Below are positions 33,241 through 44,900 of a DNA stretch of 64,000 nt, piece after piece (positions within the stretch are counted from its first letter, which is position 1; each line of letters starts with the position of its first letter). The position numbers were made by a program, and so were the translations under genes. This DNA comes from Laburnicola sp. R22_1 (Eukaryota > Ascomycota > Dothideomycetes > Pleosporales > Didymosphaeriaceae): the NCBI GenBank assembly GCA_014281115.1, contig JACONQ010000006.1, positions 3,720,001 through 3,784,000 of the forward strand, given 5' to 3'. A model generated the notes under the pieces. The model saw nothing but the letters and a program-made list of their open reading frames with translations, was not told the origin of the DNA and ran no database searches.

Positions 33241-33744
33241 TATTGCTAATAGTAGGTGTATTTAATAGCAATAGTAGAGAAGGATTATACTTATTATATT
33301 CTATAAGATAGCAAAGATCTAAATTAGAGGGAGTAGATATAAAGTATATTAAATAGTATTATAGTAATAGTAGTATAGTGTTATGTATTTAGTAGACGCG
33401 ACGCAACACAATATAAAAGGCTTACTAGATACGGCTAGCGTACCTTTATAAACTCTAATTAGCTTAATACTATATATTTTAACTTATATAGAATTAGTGC
33501 CTATATATCTAGAACTAGCGCGACTTTAAAGCTGCACTAGATATGGCTATTATAACTGCAAAATTCTAATTTAAAAACAGCCAACGTTAGTCTAATATTA
33601 GTTAGTTTAGTTAGTCTAGAGGCCTCTAAACTAACTAGACTAATGTCTAGTAACCTTAAGAACTAACTAACTAAACTAAGTCTTGGCAGTTAGTTTAGTT
33701 AGTTCGAACTAAGTTACCTAACTAATAGCAAGTTTGCTATTAGG

Positions 33745-35000
33745 TTCTATAGTAATGTAAGAGCTTTTATTATCTTTAGTATTACTAAAGTTATTAGAGT
33801 CTATAGTATCTTATCTTATAGAGTAGATACTAGCTACCCTTAAGAGCTATTTAAAATAGTAAGCTTGGGTAGAGGCTTCTAAATTCCTTAGAGTATCCTT
33901 TTTAGATTTAATAGAAATAAACTAGTTATAGCCTATCTAGCTAAGATATTTCTCTTTATAAATATCTTATCTTATATAAATTTATATAAAATAGTAAAGT
34001 GTTTTTTTACTAATCTAATTTATACCTCTTTAATTAAGTTATTTAATCTTATTATAATAGGCCGTTGTTAAGGGCGCGAAGACTCTAATGTTATAGGGCT
34101 AGAGTTTATAGGAGGTGTAAGATAGTAGATAATATAAAATAATATTATTTTTAAAGTAGAACTCTAGGATTTCTACTATTTTATGCGTTCTAAAGCTGTT
34201 ATTAATAAGAACGCGTGGCTTTTTATTAGCTACTTCTTTAGTCTAGGGATTAAAAACGCGCTTAAGCCACTCTAAGTTAATCTTAGAGTTGTTATGCCCA
34301 TTCTTAGAATGTCTAAAATACTACTCAGGGGTTGGGTATATAGTCTAATTGCTTCTATAGATCGAAGCTAGCTAGATAATAAGCAATAGTAGCGACCTAC
34401 TGTCTGCACTAACACATTTAACAAAAGACACTATTTGGCGCTTAATACTAGCGCCCCTATAGTCTTGGATATTATCTTTACCTATAAGAACTTTAATAAA
34501 GCCGAGTATACTAAGCATAACTCTAGTCTTATCTATATTATAGAGGTTTTCTAGCAAAATGCTAAAGTCTTCTAGTACTTTACTAATTACTTTAAACCAC
34601 TCTATAACCTTATTATATATGTAACTATCGTGTCTCTTTTAATTTATAGCTTTTACCCGCCTCGCTCTTAATTCTATATAGCATTTCTCAAACACCTGGG
34701 GCTAATTAGGGCCTAGAGGCTTAAGCGGTCTGTTTATAAATTAATAAAGGGCAATTCGGAATACTAGCGAGCGCATATACTTAATTCGCACAGAGTGCCC
34801 AAGACTAGATATTAGTAACATAAACTTTACGAGTGCTCTTTCTTCTTTAGAGGTAAGATACTACTAGCTCTAAGCCAGGTCCTCTTTTAAGCATTATCCG
34901 TGCTTGCAATAGCACAATATAAAAATAGGCACATTGCCCCTTTCTAATAGAATAGTATATATTCTAGGCACATCTAGAGGGAGAGGCTATAATAATACCT
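33745..35000 (-). pseudogene. N-terminal and DDE part of the pogo transposase split by hAT A
   Basis: On the minus strand the block MLENLYNIDKTRVMLSILG, then VLIGKDNIQDYRGASIKR and CVSADSRSLLLLII (34557-34372) is a clear Tc1/pogo catalytic region with its first Asp. Below it come LEWLKRVFNP, RVLINNSFRTHKI (second Asp changed to Asn, about 34215) and FAPLTTAYYNKIKQL-like sequence (about 34050-34080). The HTH part lies near 34560-34850. The gene runs into hAT A at 33744 and its tail is found at 20461-20062. The right end of the transposon could not be fixed. Confidence 0.8.
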
Positions 35001-36100
35001 AGGTGGCTCGATTTATAACTATGTAGTAGTAGTAGTAGTGGTAGGAAGGGGCACTAGGCAGTTTACGTGCTAGCCGGCACAATACCTAGCCATAAAGCCT
35101 CTAAAAATAGCTATTATATAACTATTTATAGGCGCTTCTAGAAGAGTTAAGGCTTCGAGTATTATAAAATATATTATAGTAGAGTAATCTTACTAGCTTT
35201 TATTATAGTAGCTTACTTAAACGCACGCCAAGAGATCTAGTAGATTAACCACTATAAATAATTTTAGAATCTATATTTGTATATGCTAAATGCTATAATA
35301 GGCTTAATATATATTCCTATTAAGGATAAGTATTATCTAAAGCCTTTAAGAAGTTGTAAAAAATTAGTAGCAATAGCTATATAGGGGTTAGAAGCCAAGA
35401 TAGTCTTAGAGACTATAAATAGAATTATTAATAGTATACTTAAAGCTATTATAATTTTCGTTTTATAGACTAGCTAGAAAAAGAAAAGTAGCTAAAGAAG
35501 GCTTCTAGTTAACTATAAAAATATATAGTCATATTATAAAAAATTATAATATTTAAAAGCTCGGTTTATTTTAGCGTAGGGTGTTTTTAACTAATAGTAA
35601 TAGATATTAGGTAGCAGAGTAGTTTTAGGCCAAGTTTAATAATATTTTTAAGGCTACTATATAGATAATCTTATAACACTTTTCTAGTATTATACTAGTA
35701 TAGTAGTTAGCTTATTAATAGCTAAGTTACTTACTAGTACTAGTAAGCGGCTAGCCACCTCTAGTAGCAAGCGTCTTTAGCTATTACCCTATCTTTTTAG
35801 CTACACTAAGCTTATTTATTATACTACTAAAGTAGTTAAAACGCGTATATAATAGCGCTATAATTCCTAACTTATATAAACACGCTAAAATAGCCGTCTA
35901 AGGCACGTCTACCTAGCTAATTAAGCTAAATAATACGCAATTAATACTATTATAACGCCTATTACTATAAGCTACCTTTAAGTCGCGATTTTATAAGTTA
36001 TAGAATAAGAATAGTATTATTTTACTTACTAAGGGCAGCAACGCTATAATAGTAGCTATAATAGATATTAAAAAGTCCGCTAAGAGTGTTAATAAGAATA
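35001..36100. other. AT-rich decayed sequence, unassigned
   Basis: Should contain the right end of the split pogo element and the left end of the next hAT element. I could not recognise either terminus. No gene is supported. Confidence 0.4.
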
Positions 36101-38030
36101 GTAATAAGAGCCTAGACGCGCACCTAGAGGACAACTTTAATAGACTTAATTTTAAGTATATACTAAAATATATAAAGCCGTTAGTAATATAGCGCGTAAA
36201 AAAGAGCTAGGTATACCTTTATAAGTACTATATTACGCTACTTAAGAAGCTAAATTAGCTCTTTTTTATCTATTAATACTACTATTAGTATAAGATTATA
36301 GACGCTAGAGGCGTAGGCATATATAAGACAACGCTGTTAATATTAATAATAGCCCGCCACCTAAGCTAGAAAAAGCGTAGTTATAGCTATCTACTACTAG
36401 AAAAAGAAATAAAGAAGTATAAGATAAGCTATCTACACTAAGTTCTTATAGGTAGTAAGATTAGCGTTTCTTAAAATATTACTAATAAGCTTAGTAGCTT
36501 TAATACTTAGCACTTTAGGCTTACTACTATTAGTTAGCTTATTAAGAATAATTACCTATTAAGAAAGTTTAAGTTATTAGTATTTTAATAGCTAATTACA
36601 ACTACTAACCTAGAGGCTAAGACTATATTATAGTTTTCTTATATAAGCATTTTAGACTTTATTTTATAACTTTATAACTACCTAAAGCCTTAGGCAGTCT
36701 TAGAGCTATTCTAGGCACTAAGTAAGATTTACTTTAGCTTTAATAGCTAGATAATAAAAAATAGTAAGTATAAGTTTCTAAGTATTATTACCTACTTTAT
36801 TAGTAAGCGTAGTAAGCTTTAGAATTTACCTATAGTGCTACTACTACTAGTAGGCACTTATAGTAATAAGAAAATAGTAAAGATTATTAGCTAAATAATA
36901 TAGTAGTTTAGTATTAACCTATTTAATATTAGTTACTTTATACTCAACAATATAAGTAATAATAATACTACTATCTATAAGTTAGTATAAGAGATAGATT
37001 TTAGCGCACCTTATTGCCGCCTTTACTATAGTCCTTATACTCTTAACCTTATTAGTTAGACTCTACTCTAGAGTAAAGAAGCTAATACTTTTAATACTAA
37101 TACTAGTAAGCTTTTTAAAAAAAGTAAGTTTATAACTAAGTAGAGACGTAATAGCCTACTAGGTGTTTTATTAAATATTATTAACTATATTAAAACGCTA
37201 TAATAGTATACACTTTTTACTAACTTTTAGTATCTTTTATACTATAACCTACCTACTAGCGTAATAGCCAAAGACTATAAGATACTTAAGCCTATTAAGC
37301 CTATTATTACGCGCTAAAACTTTTACTACTCTTACTTTAAGTGTGCTTATAAGCTATAGCCTACTATTACTATATATACTGATTATTATATAAAATATAT
37401 TTATAATAAGAATATATATACTATAACTTCGAATAATAAGCTACTAGAGACGCAGCTATAAATATAATATAATAGGCTCTTAGCATATAACTAGGCGATT
37501 GTTACTAAGTATATAGACACTCTAAGGCTACTAAAAGTAATAATAAAGCGCCTAGAAAAACGCAGCTAAGATAAATATTTTAGTATAATTACTAAATTTT
37601 TTCTAGTCTTTAAGTATATTCTAACATACTATAAGTAGTATGTTAAAGCCTATAAGACTATTAATTATAACACGTATAATAAAGCTCCTAAAGACTACCT
37701 TACTACTAATCTATATATAGCTTTGGCAAAAGCTAACACTTACTATACTAAGCTTAACTACTCTCTAGTCTACTATACTACTATAATTCTTTATTCCTAC
37801 TATAAAATATACTATAATATTGCCTAGAGTAATAAATCTAAGTAGCTTAAAGAGAATAACTATATATTTCGCACGCTTTAGGCAAAGTATAATACCTTAC
37901 TACCTATATATTAGCGCCCTATAGTGCTTTCTAATAATATAGATAATATAATTAAGAGCCTTATTAATCCTAATATAACTAGTAATATTAATATTAAGCT
38001 AGATAAGTATAAGTAATAGCAAAGAAGTAA
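36100..38030 (+). pseudogene. second hAT transposase family, decayed
   Basis: A plus-strand frame is readable across RIP stops: YKYYITLLKKLN (zinc-finger/N-terminal side, about 36220), KIYFSFNSQIIKN (about 36727), LPIVLLLLVGTYSNKKI, FNISYFILNNISNN (about 36930, equivalent to the catalytic D-N block), CRLYYSPYTLNLISQTL (about 37020), LKPIKPIITRQNFYYS (about 37290-37340) and FKYILTYYKQYVKAY (about 37610). The order and words match fungal hAT transposases but differ from hAT A/B, so this is another family. The dimerisation region should follow near 37950. Terminal repeats were not found. Confidence 0.8.
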
Positions 38031-38539
38031 GCTATATATTAAAAAAGTACTAAGAATATAAATAATCTTATAAAATATTAAGTAATATTATATATTTAAT
38101 ACTTTACTTTTAGTAAGTTTATACTTAATATACTCTTTATTCTAGTATTAAACTATAAGTATAAGTGTATATTTAGTAAGCTTAGTAATCTTCTTATGCC
38201 TTAGTAATACTCTATAGGATCTTATTTATTAGTAACTATATAATATATATAATATTAGTAGAAAGTAAATTTAGGTAGCAATAACTAGTTTAAGAAGGTA
38301 CTAATAAGTACTATAGAAATATACTTACTATATAGTATATATAGTAAAAATTTAGATAGTAAGTAGTTACTATATAAAGTAGTTAAACTTATATAGTATA
38401 ATTAAGCTGTTTATTAAGCTCTAATCTAAGCTACTAAAAAAAGGCTTATTAGGCCCAATAAGCTAAGCCTTATAACTCTAAAATAAGCCTTAAGCTAAAT
38501 TAAAGGCCATAACTTATTTAGCTTAATTATTAGTATATC
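38031..38539. other. AT-rich decayed sequence, unassigned
   Basis: Probably the 3' part of the hAT element just upstream. It is full of TA-rich words and stops in all frames, with no recognisable terminus. Confidence 0.35.
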
Positions 38540-40048
38540 TACAAATTATTAGTAAGTATAGAGAAGCCTAAAGCTAAAAAAGAGCCTATTATAGTAGCTA
38601 TATAGAAGACTATAAATAGATTAGCGTAGATTAGCCAGGCGTCTATTATTTACTATATAGGGATGTTTATAAGGTTAGAGGCTATTTAGACTAAAAAGTA
38701 CTAGATATAGTACTAGCTATTATAGCTATATATAAATAAAAAGTTAATTAGTAAGTATATTTAGCTATAAAAGTAAATATTAATATTTTTTTAGTAAATA
38801 TAGTAAGAGCACGTATAAAAGAGTCCCAAGTACTAATTTACTAAGTAGTAGCGTAAGGTATAAAAGATATTAGTAAAAAGGCTAAGAAAGTAATAGAAAA
38901 AAAAGAAAAAGAAAAAAAAGAAGATATAAAAAAGATAGAAGATAAAAATTTAGATAAAAAGATAATAGATTATATAAGTAGTATAGTAGAAAAAATAGAG
39001 GCTAATAACTAGAATTAAGTAAAGGAAGGAGCATTAGGTAATAAGCTAAAAATATTATTAAGTATTAAGAAAGCCTATTTACTATTTTATATTATATTAT
39101 TAAGCTAGTCTATTATTTATAAAGAGTATAATAGCCTATTAGTATATATATTAACTATATTAGGGGTTAAGAAAAATGGATAAAAAGACGCTAAGTAGTA
39201 CCCGCCTATTTTATTAGCTATTATTAAGGTTGCCTAGTTTATAGTTATATAGTAAGTATTAGTGTTATTAGACCTATTTATAAAAGATAATAGTAATAGT
39301 AATAGCGTATATAAGAGTAATAGTAATAGTACTCTATAGTAATACTAGCCTAAAGAGTATTTATAATAGGTCTAGTAAATAATAAATAAGTTTATAGTAC
39401 ATAGTAGCCATAGATCCATATAGTAGATATTAGATTTATAAATATATAGGGTAGAATAAGTTATTATATAAGAAGTTATAGTTTAATATAGCCTAGTTTT
39501 ATAGTATAGTGCAGGAGTTAGTAGTTATAAGCTAGTAGTTATTAATAGAGAATTTATTATTTAGTAATAGCCTATTTGCCAAATCTATTTCTAGTATCCT
39601 ATAGGCGAGTTTACGCGATAATCTAACTAATAAATAGTCTAGATAATTTTTTAAAAGACTAGCGTACCTACATACCTATAAATAGAAAGTAGTAGTTATT
39701 TAAGTAAGTTAGTTAGGACGCCTAGATTAGAAACTAGTTTATAAAGCTAGACACCTATTTAGATATTAACTAGTAAGAGGTTAAGTAGTATATAGACTAG
39801 GTAGTTATATTTTAAAAAAGTTAATTATATTAATGTATATTATAGGCGAATAGCTAATAAGAGGGCTAGAAATTATAAGTATCTAGTATAGTAATATAGC
39901 TAAAGAGGCGTACTATAATATATTTATTAAGGATAGTAAGATAGTATTTATAATAAGATACTATAAGAGTTATATTATTAGTAGCAATATTAAGATTATC
40001 TACTAGTATTTACTATATAAGGTTAGTAAGTTATTAGTGTATTATATA
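38540..40048 (+). pseudogene. telomere-linked RecQ helicase fragment T0
   Basis: Collinear with T1 from about 42870 to 44455, so it covers only the central region: FSQAF-type blocks, VFIRLEAI, the charged linker (38885-38960) and the LRLYINK region. It ends near GTGTATTATATA, after which unrelated sequence starts. Both ends of the gene are missing. Stops are dense and RIP-type. Confidence 0.75.
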
Positions 40049-41839
40049 AAGATTAGAACTACGGTTAAGGTTAGGAAATTTCGAGAAATAATTTTCCTAT
40101 TTTAAGAGTTAAGAATATACAGACCTACTGTATAAATTAAATACACTTTTCTAATTTCTAATTAAGATTATAGTTATTAAGTTATTAATATTAAAAGGTA
40201 GTGTTTATATTAAGGTAAGGCCCAAATCTAGTAAGGCGCGTAAAGCGAGACGCTAACCTATATTAGGATTTAATTTAGAGTGCGCTAAGCCGAGATTATT
40301 AGCTCCTAAATCTCTTTACTTACTTATAAAGCATTCTTAATAGATAATAATAATGTAGTATCTATGGCTTACAATATGTTTAAAGGAAGGCTAAAGAGAT
40401 ATTGTATAGTAAAAGCCAAGACTAAGGTAACGTGGATCTAGAATTGTAAAGAAGAAGAAGATTCGTGTAAAAAGGCCCATTACCTCTAGGGTAAGACTCG
40501 CTCTAACTCTATCTACTATAAGCCTACATCTCTACGCATTGTAACTACTACTTACCTAGATATTAATCTTTAAGTTAGTGCTAATATTTCTATTACCTAA
40601 TATCCTCTTATCTAGCCAAATAAGTTACCCTAGAGTAAGAATGGCGACTATATAACTAGCGCAGCCCCATAGTAATAATATACTTATTAGAAATCTACTA
40701 CTATATACTAAGTATAAGTGTAGGTAAAAAGTAGTTAGAAATTTATAGGATATATTTATTTGGTTTAATTAGGCAATAGGCTAGTTCTAGTAGTATAGCG
40801 TCTTATAGTATTCTTAGCTATTTTAAAAGTAGCTAGAGTATTTATATATTATTTGCCTAGAGTAGTTTAATGCTAATATGTAATTATCTATACTAGCGGC
40901 CCATAAGAGCTATCTAGAGCTGTTATTAGCTGCGCTTAGGCAGAATGGCAACTTAATATTCTACTATAAGGGTATAAAATATATATTTCTAAAAGAGGGT
41001 ATAGTTACGCTACTACACAGAGTTATAGAAAATAAAATACGCTTTTTTATAGTAGATAAGCTGCTAGACTTTTTCTTTCTCTAGGATAATAGCTAAGAGC
41101 GCGTAGAATAGAAAGGTAGATCCTATTATCTTATTTTATAAAAGAGCTTTAAGTTTATAGAGAGCTAGCTAGAGTACTAGTAGATAAGTAGGTAGCTAGA
41201 TAAGTTCTTTTACCTAGTTTGCCTTACGCATTAGATTCTGTCTTACCTATTAAATAAAGTATTAATTATGTCTACAAAAGAAAGCCGCACGCAAAGCTTA
41301 ATAGAGCGAATAATATAGTTTTTAGCTATCTTTACAGACTCTAATATAGTCGCGCTACTATTTAAAAAGCTATTAAGAATAGTCTTTAATCTTGTCTACT
41401 AAGCGCACTAACACTCTAGTTAAGTAAATATATATAATTAGGCCTAGGAAACGGTAGCTCTAATTAAAGCATCTAGAAAGTAGGGGCTGCTAATACTAGA
41501 CTGGGATAAGATAAAAGAACACTAGATTACTAGCTAGAAGAGCGCTGGCATAAAGGGGTTCCTACCTCTATAGAAGTGAGGAATGTCTCCTACCCTATCT
41601 TAGAGTGGTAACTAGACTAAGGACTAAGTCTAGTTTTAAAGTTAGTTTTCTTAGGAATAGAATATTCGCGCTAGCCTAAATCCTATATATTTATTTTATT
41701 ATATAGGCTAAGTCTAGTAAACGTTTAGGTACTAGTCTAGTTAGATTTCTAAAGACTAATTTGCCCTAAATTTAGCTTAAAGATTTAGCGCGTTAAGTTA
41801 TATATTCTAGTAAATTTATAACTCTAAAACTTATATAGT
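40049..41839 (+). other. unassigned decayed region between T0 and T1
   Basis: No known family is recognised. A plus-strand stretch at about 40875-41580 has fewer stops than its surroundings and reads as a protein (YLELLLAALRQNGNLIFYYKG, IRFFIVDKLLDFFFL, LDWDKIKEH), so it may be a dead gene. 40049-40860 shows no clear content. Confidence 0.4.
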
Positions 41840-41847
41840 TATAGGCG

Positions 41848-41889
41848 TTAGGGTTGCGCGTTAGGGTTAGAGTAAAGTTAGAGTTAGGG
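41848..41889 (+). repeat. degenerate telomere-type TTAGGG motifs
   Basis: TTAGGG occurs at 41848, 41861 and 41884, with GTTAG and AGTTAG remnants between. TTAGGG is the telomere repeat of most filamentous ascomycetes. This lies about 100 bp before helicase copy T1. Confidence 0.55.
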
Positions 41890-41989
41890 TAAAGTTAATA
41901 AGACGATAATTGCACTCTAGAGTATATTTTAAAATAAAAAAAATAGAATACTAAAAGCTAAGACGCGTTGCGTTATAAAGAATTCTAAA

Positions 41990-44900
41990 AGTTAAAATGT
42001 TTATATAATATAATAGGTAGGGCGTAGGTAGTAGTAGTAATATATATTTAATTGCCAGCACTAGATATTATTTATAATATAGCTTATAATCTATTTAGTA
42101 ACCTATAACCCATTATAGCGCCCATAACCCATTATAGAAACCTATTATTAGTAACTACCCATAGTAGTATCGCGTCGAATCTACTATTATAGTAGAGAGC
42201 AGCGCTATAGGTAAGTTATTTAAGTATTTGCCTAAATATTTATTAGTAGTCTATAGAGAATATAGATATAGTGTTTTATCTAGCTATATTTAGAATTATT
42301 TGCAGTGTTACTACTAAATTATCTATAAAAGAGCCGAATCTATAGCAAAAGAGATTAATAGTTAGGCCAGATTAATATAGTATACTAGCGAGCTAGAGGT
42401 GCCTTATTAAACTATTAAGCCTATTAGCTAGTTACTAGTATATATAGACGGGTTAATATATTAATTAGAACTAAATTAATACTACTAGGTTTTTTAAAGC
42501 ATAGAGATAATAAGGAAATATTAGTAAAAGGTGTATAACTAGGTACTAGTAGGCAAAAGTGGCTATCTAAGTTAAATAGAGTAGAAAGGCATATAGGTGC
42601 GTAGCGAGTAGAATTATAGACTTGTCTATTACTAGTAATTATTTGCCTAAGGTGCTAGGTTGCAGTATTTCGAGGTCTAGTAACCTAATTCCACTCTTAA
42701 ACCTATAGACGGCAAGATAGGGTAGGTATAAGTTAGTAGAAATATAGATAAGGCGTGGGCTAATATATAAAAGCGGGCAAAGACAATAATCTAGAATAGC
42801 GTATAGGATAAGGTAAACCTATGACTAGAGCAAATAGAATAGATACTATATTTAGTAGGCATAGAGCAGTCTAAATTATTAGTAAGCGTAGAGAAGCCTA
42901 AAGCTAAAAAGGAGCCTATTATAGCAGCTATATAGGAGGCTATAAACAAATTAGCGCGGTTTAGCTAGGCGTTTATTATTTACCGCATAGGGGTGTTTAT
43001 AAGGTTAGAGGCTATCTAGACTAAGAAGTACTAGACGCGGTACTAGCTGCTGCAGCTATATATAAATAAGAAGTTAATTAGTAAGCATACTTAGCCATAA
43101 AAGCAAATATTAGTATTTTTTTTGCGAATATAGAAAGAGCACGTATAGAAGAGCCCTAAGTACTAATTTACTAAGTAGTAGCGTGAGGTATAGAAGATAT
43201 TAGTAAAGAAGGCTAAGGGAGTAATAAAAGAGAAAAGAAAGAAGAAAAAAAGAAGAAAAAAGAAGAAAAAAAAGAAGAAAAAAGAAGAAAAAAAAAAGAA
43301 GATATAAAAAAGACAAAAGATAAAAATTTAAATAAGAAAATAATAAATAACGTAGATAGTGTAGTAGAAAAGATAGAGACTAATAACTAGAATTAAGTAA
43401 AGGGAGGTACGTTAGGCAATAAGCTAAAAATATTATTAAGTATTAAGAAAGCATATTTAGGGTTTTGTATTATAATATTCAGTTAGTCTATTATTTATAA
43501 AGAGTATAATAGTCTATTAGTGTGTGTATTAGCTATATTAGAGGTTAAGAAAAATAGGTAAAAAGGCGCTAAGTAGTACCTACTTATTTTATTAGCTATT
43601 ATTAAGGTCGCCTAGTTTATAGTTATATAATAAGCACTAGAGTTATTAGCCCTATTTATAGGAGATAATATTAATAGTAATAGTATATATAAGAGTAATA
43701 GTATTAGTATCCCATAGTAACGCTAGCCTAAAGGGTATTTATAGTAGGTCTAGTAGATAATAGACAAGTTTATAGTATGTAGTAGCCATAGGCCTATATA
43801 GTAGATATTCGATTTGCGAATATATAGGCTAAAAATCTATTATAATATAATATTACGTAGTTATATTAAGTAGGTAGGGCAGAATAAGTTATTATATAAG
43901 GAGTTATAGTTTAATATAGCCTAGTTCTATAATATAGTATATAGGTTTGTAGTTATAAACTAGTAGTTATTAATAAAAAAATTATTATTTAGTAATAGCC
44001 CGTCTACCAAACCTATTTCTAGTATCCTATAGGCGAGTTTGCGCGATAATCTAACTAATAAGTAGCCTAGATAAATTTTTTAAAAGACTAGCATACCCGT
44101 ATACCTATAGATAAAGAGTAATAGTTATTTAAGCGGGTTAGTTAGAACGCCTAGATTAGAAATCTATTTAGGCATTAACTAGTAAGAGATTAAGTAGTAT
44201 ATAGACTAGGTAATTATATTTTAAAAGAAGTTAATTATGTTAATATATGTTATAGGCGAATAGCTAATAAGAGGGCTAGAAATTATAAGTATTTAGTATA
44301 GCAATATGGCTAAAGAGATACACTATAATATATTTGTTAAGGATAGTAACGTGGTATTTATAATAAGATACTATAAGGAATATATTATTAGTAGTAATAT
44401 TAAAATTATCTACTAGTATTTACTATATAAGGTAGGCGAGTTATTAGTATATTATATATAGTTAGTGTTGCCATTCTAGTAGTAGATAAAGGTAATAGTA
44501 TAAGAGAAGAAGGCTATTTTATTATATATATGGCTAGCTAATTTAAGTAGACGTAAGTAAATAACTAATAAATTATAGGAGGCGTTAAAGCGTAAGACTA
44601 GTATTAAATTAGACTAGCTATTAATAATTATAGTATACTACAAGATTGCTATTAGTATTAGTTAATAGTTTTTATATGGGTCTATAGCGTTTTAGCTAAA
44701 AAAGGGTAATAAGAATAATATATAGAATAAAGAGAATATAGTAGCTATAATTATAGATTTATAGGTAGGGTATATAGCGTATATAGTAGGGTTAATATAC
44801 GCACGAGGTATTATAGAGTAGGCTAGGGCTATAGTAAATAGGCAATAGCAGTTCTAGATATTAAGTATAGATTAGTATTAATTTTTAGGGTTTCTACTAG

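Larger units (their letters stand above)
20462..33736 (-). mobile_element. hAT transposon A, host of several nested insertions
   Basis: The left end is CAGAGTTGCTATCAGTCAG and the complement of the right end is CAAACTTGCTATTAGTTAG. The 8-bp flanks are TTATTAGG (20454-20461) and CTATTAGG (33737-33744), identical but for one C/T change. Removing the MITE plus its 8 bp, element B plus 8 bp, and the pogo at 31390-33240 plus TA leaves 3065 bp, against 3064 bp for B without its Copia. It encodes a hAT transposase on the minus strand. The left part keeps higher GC than the right part. Confidence 0.9.
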
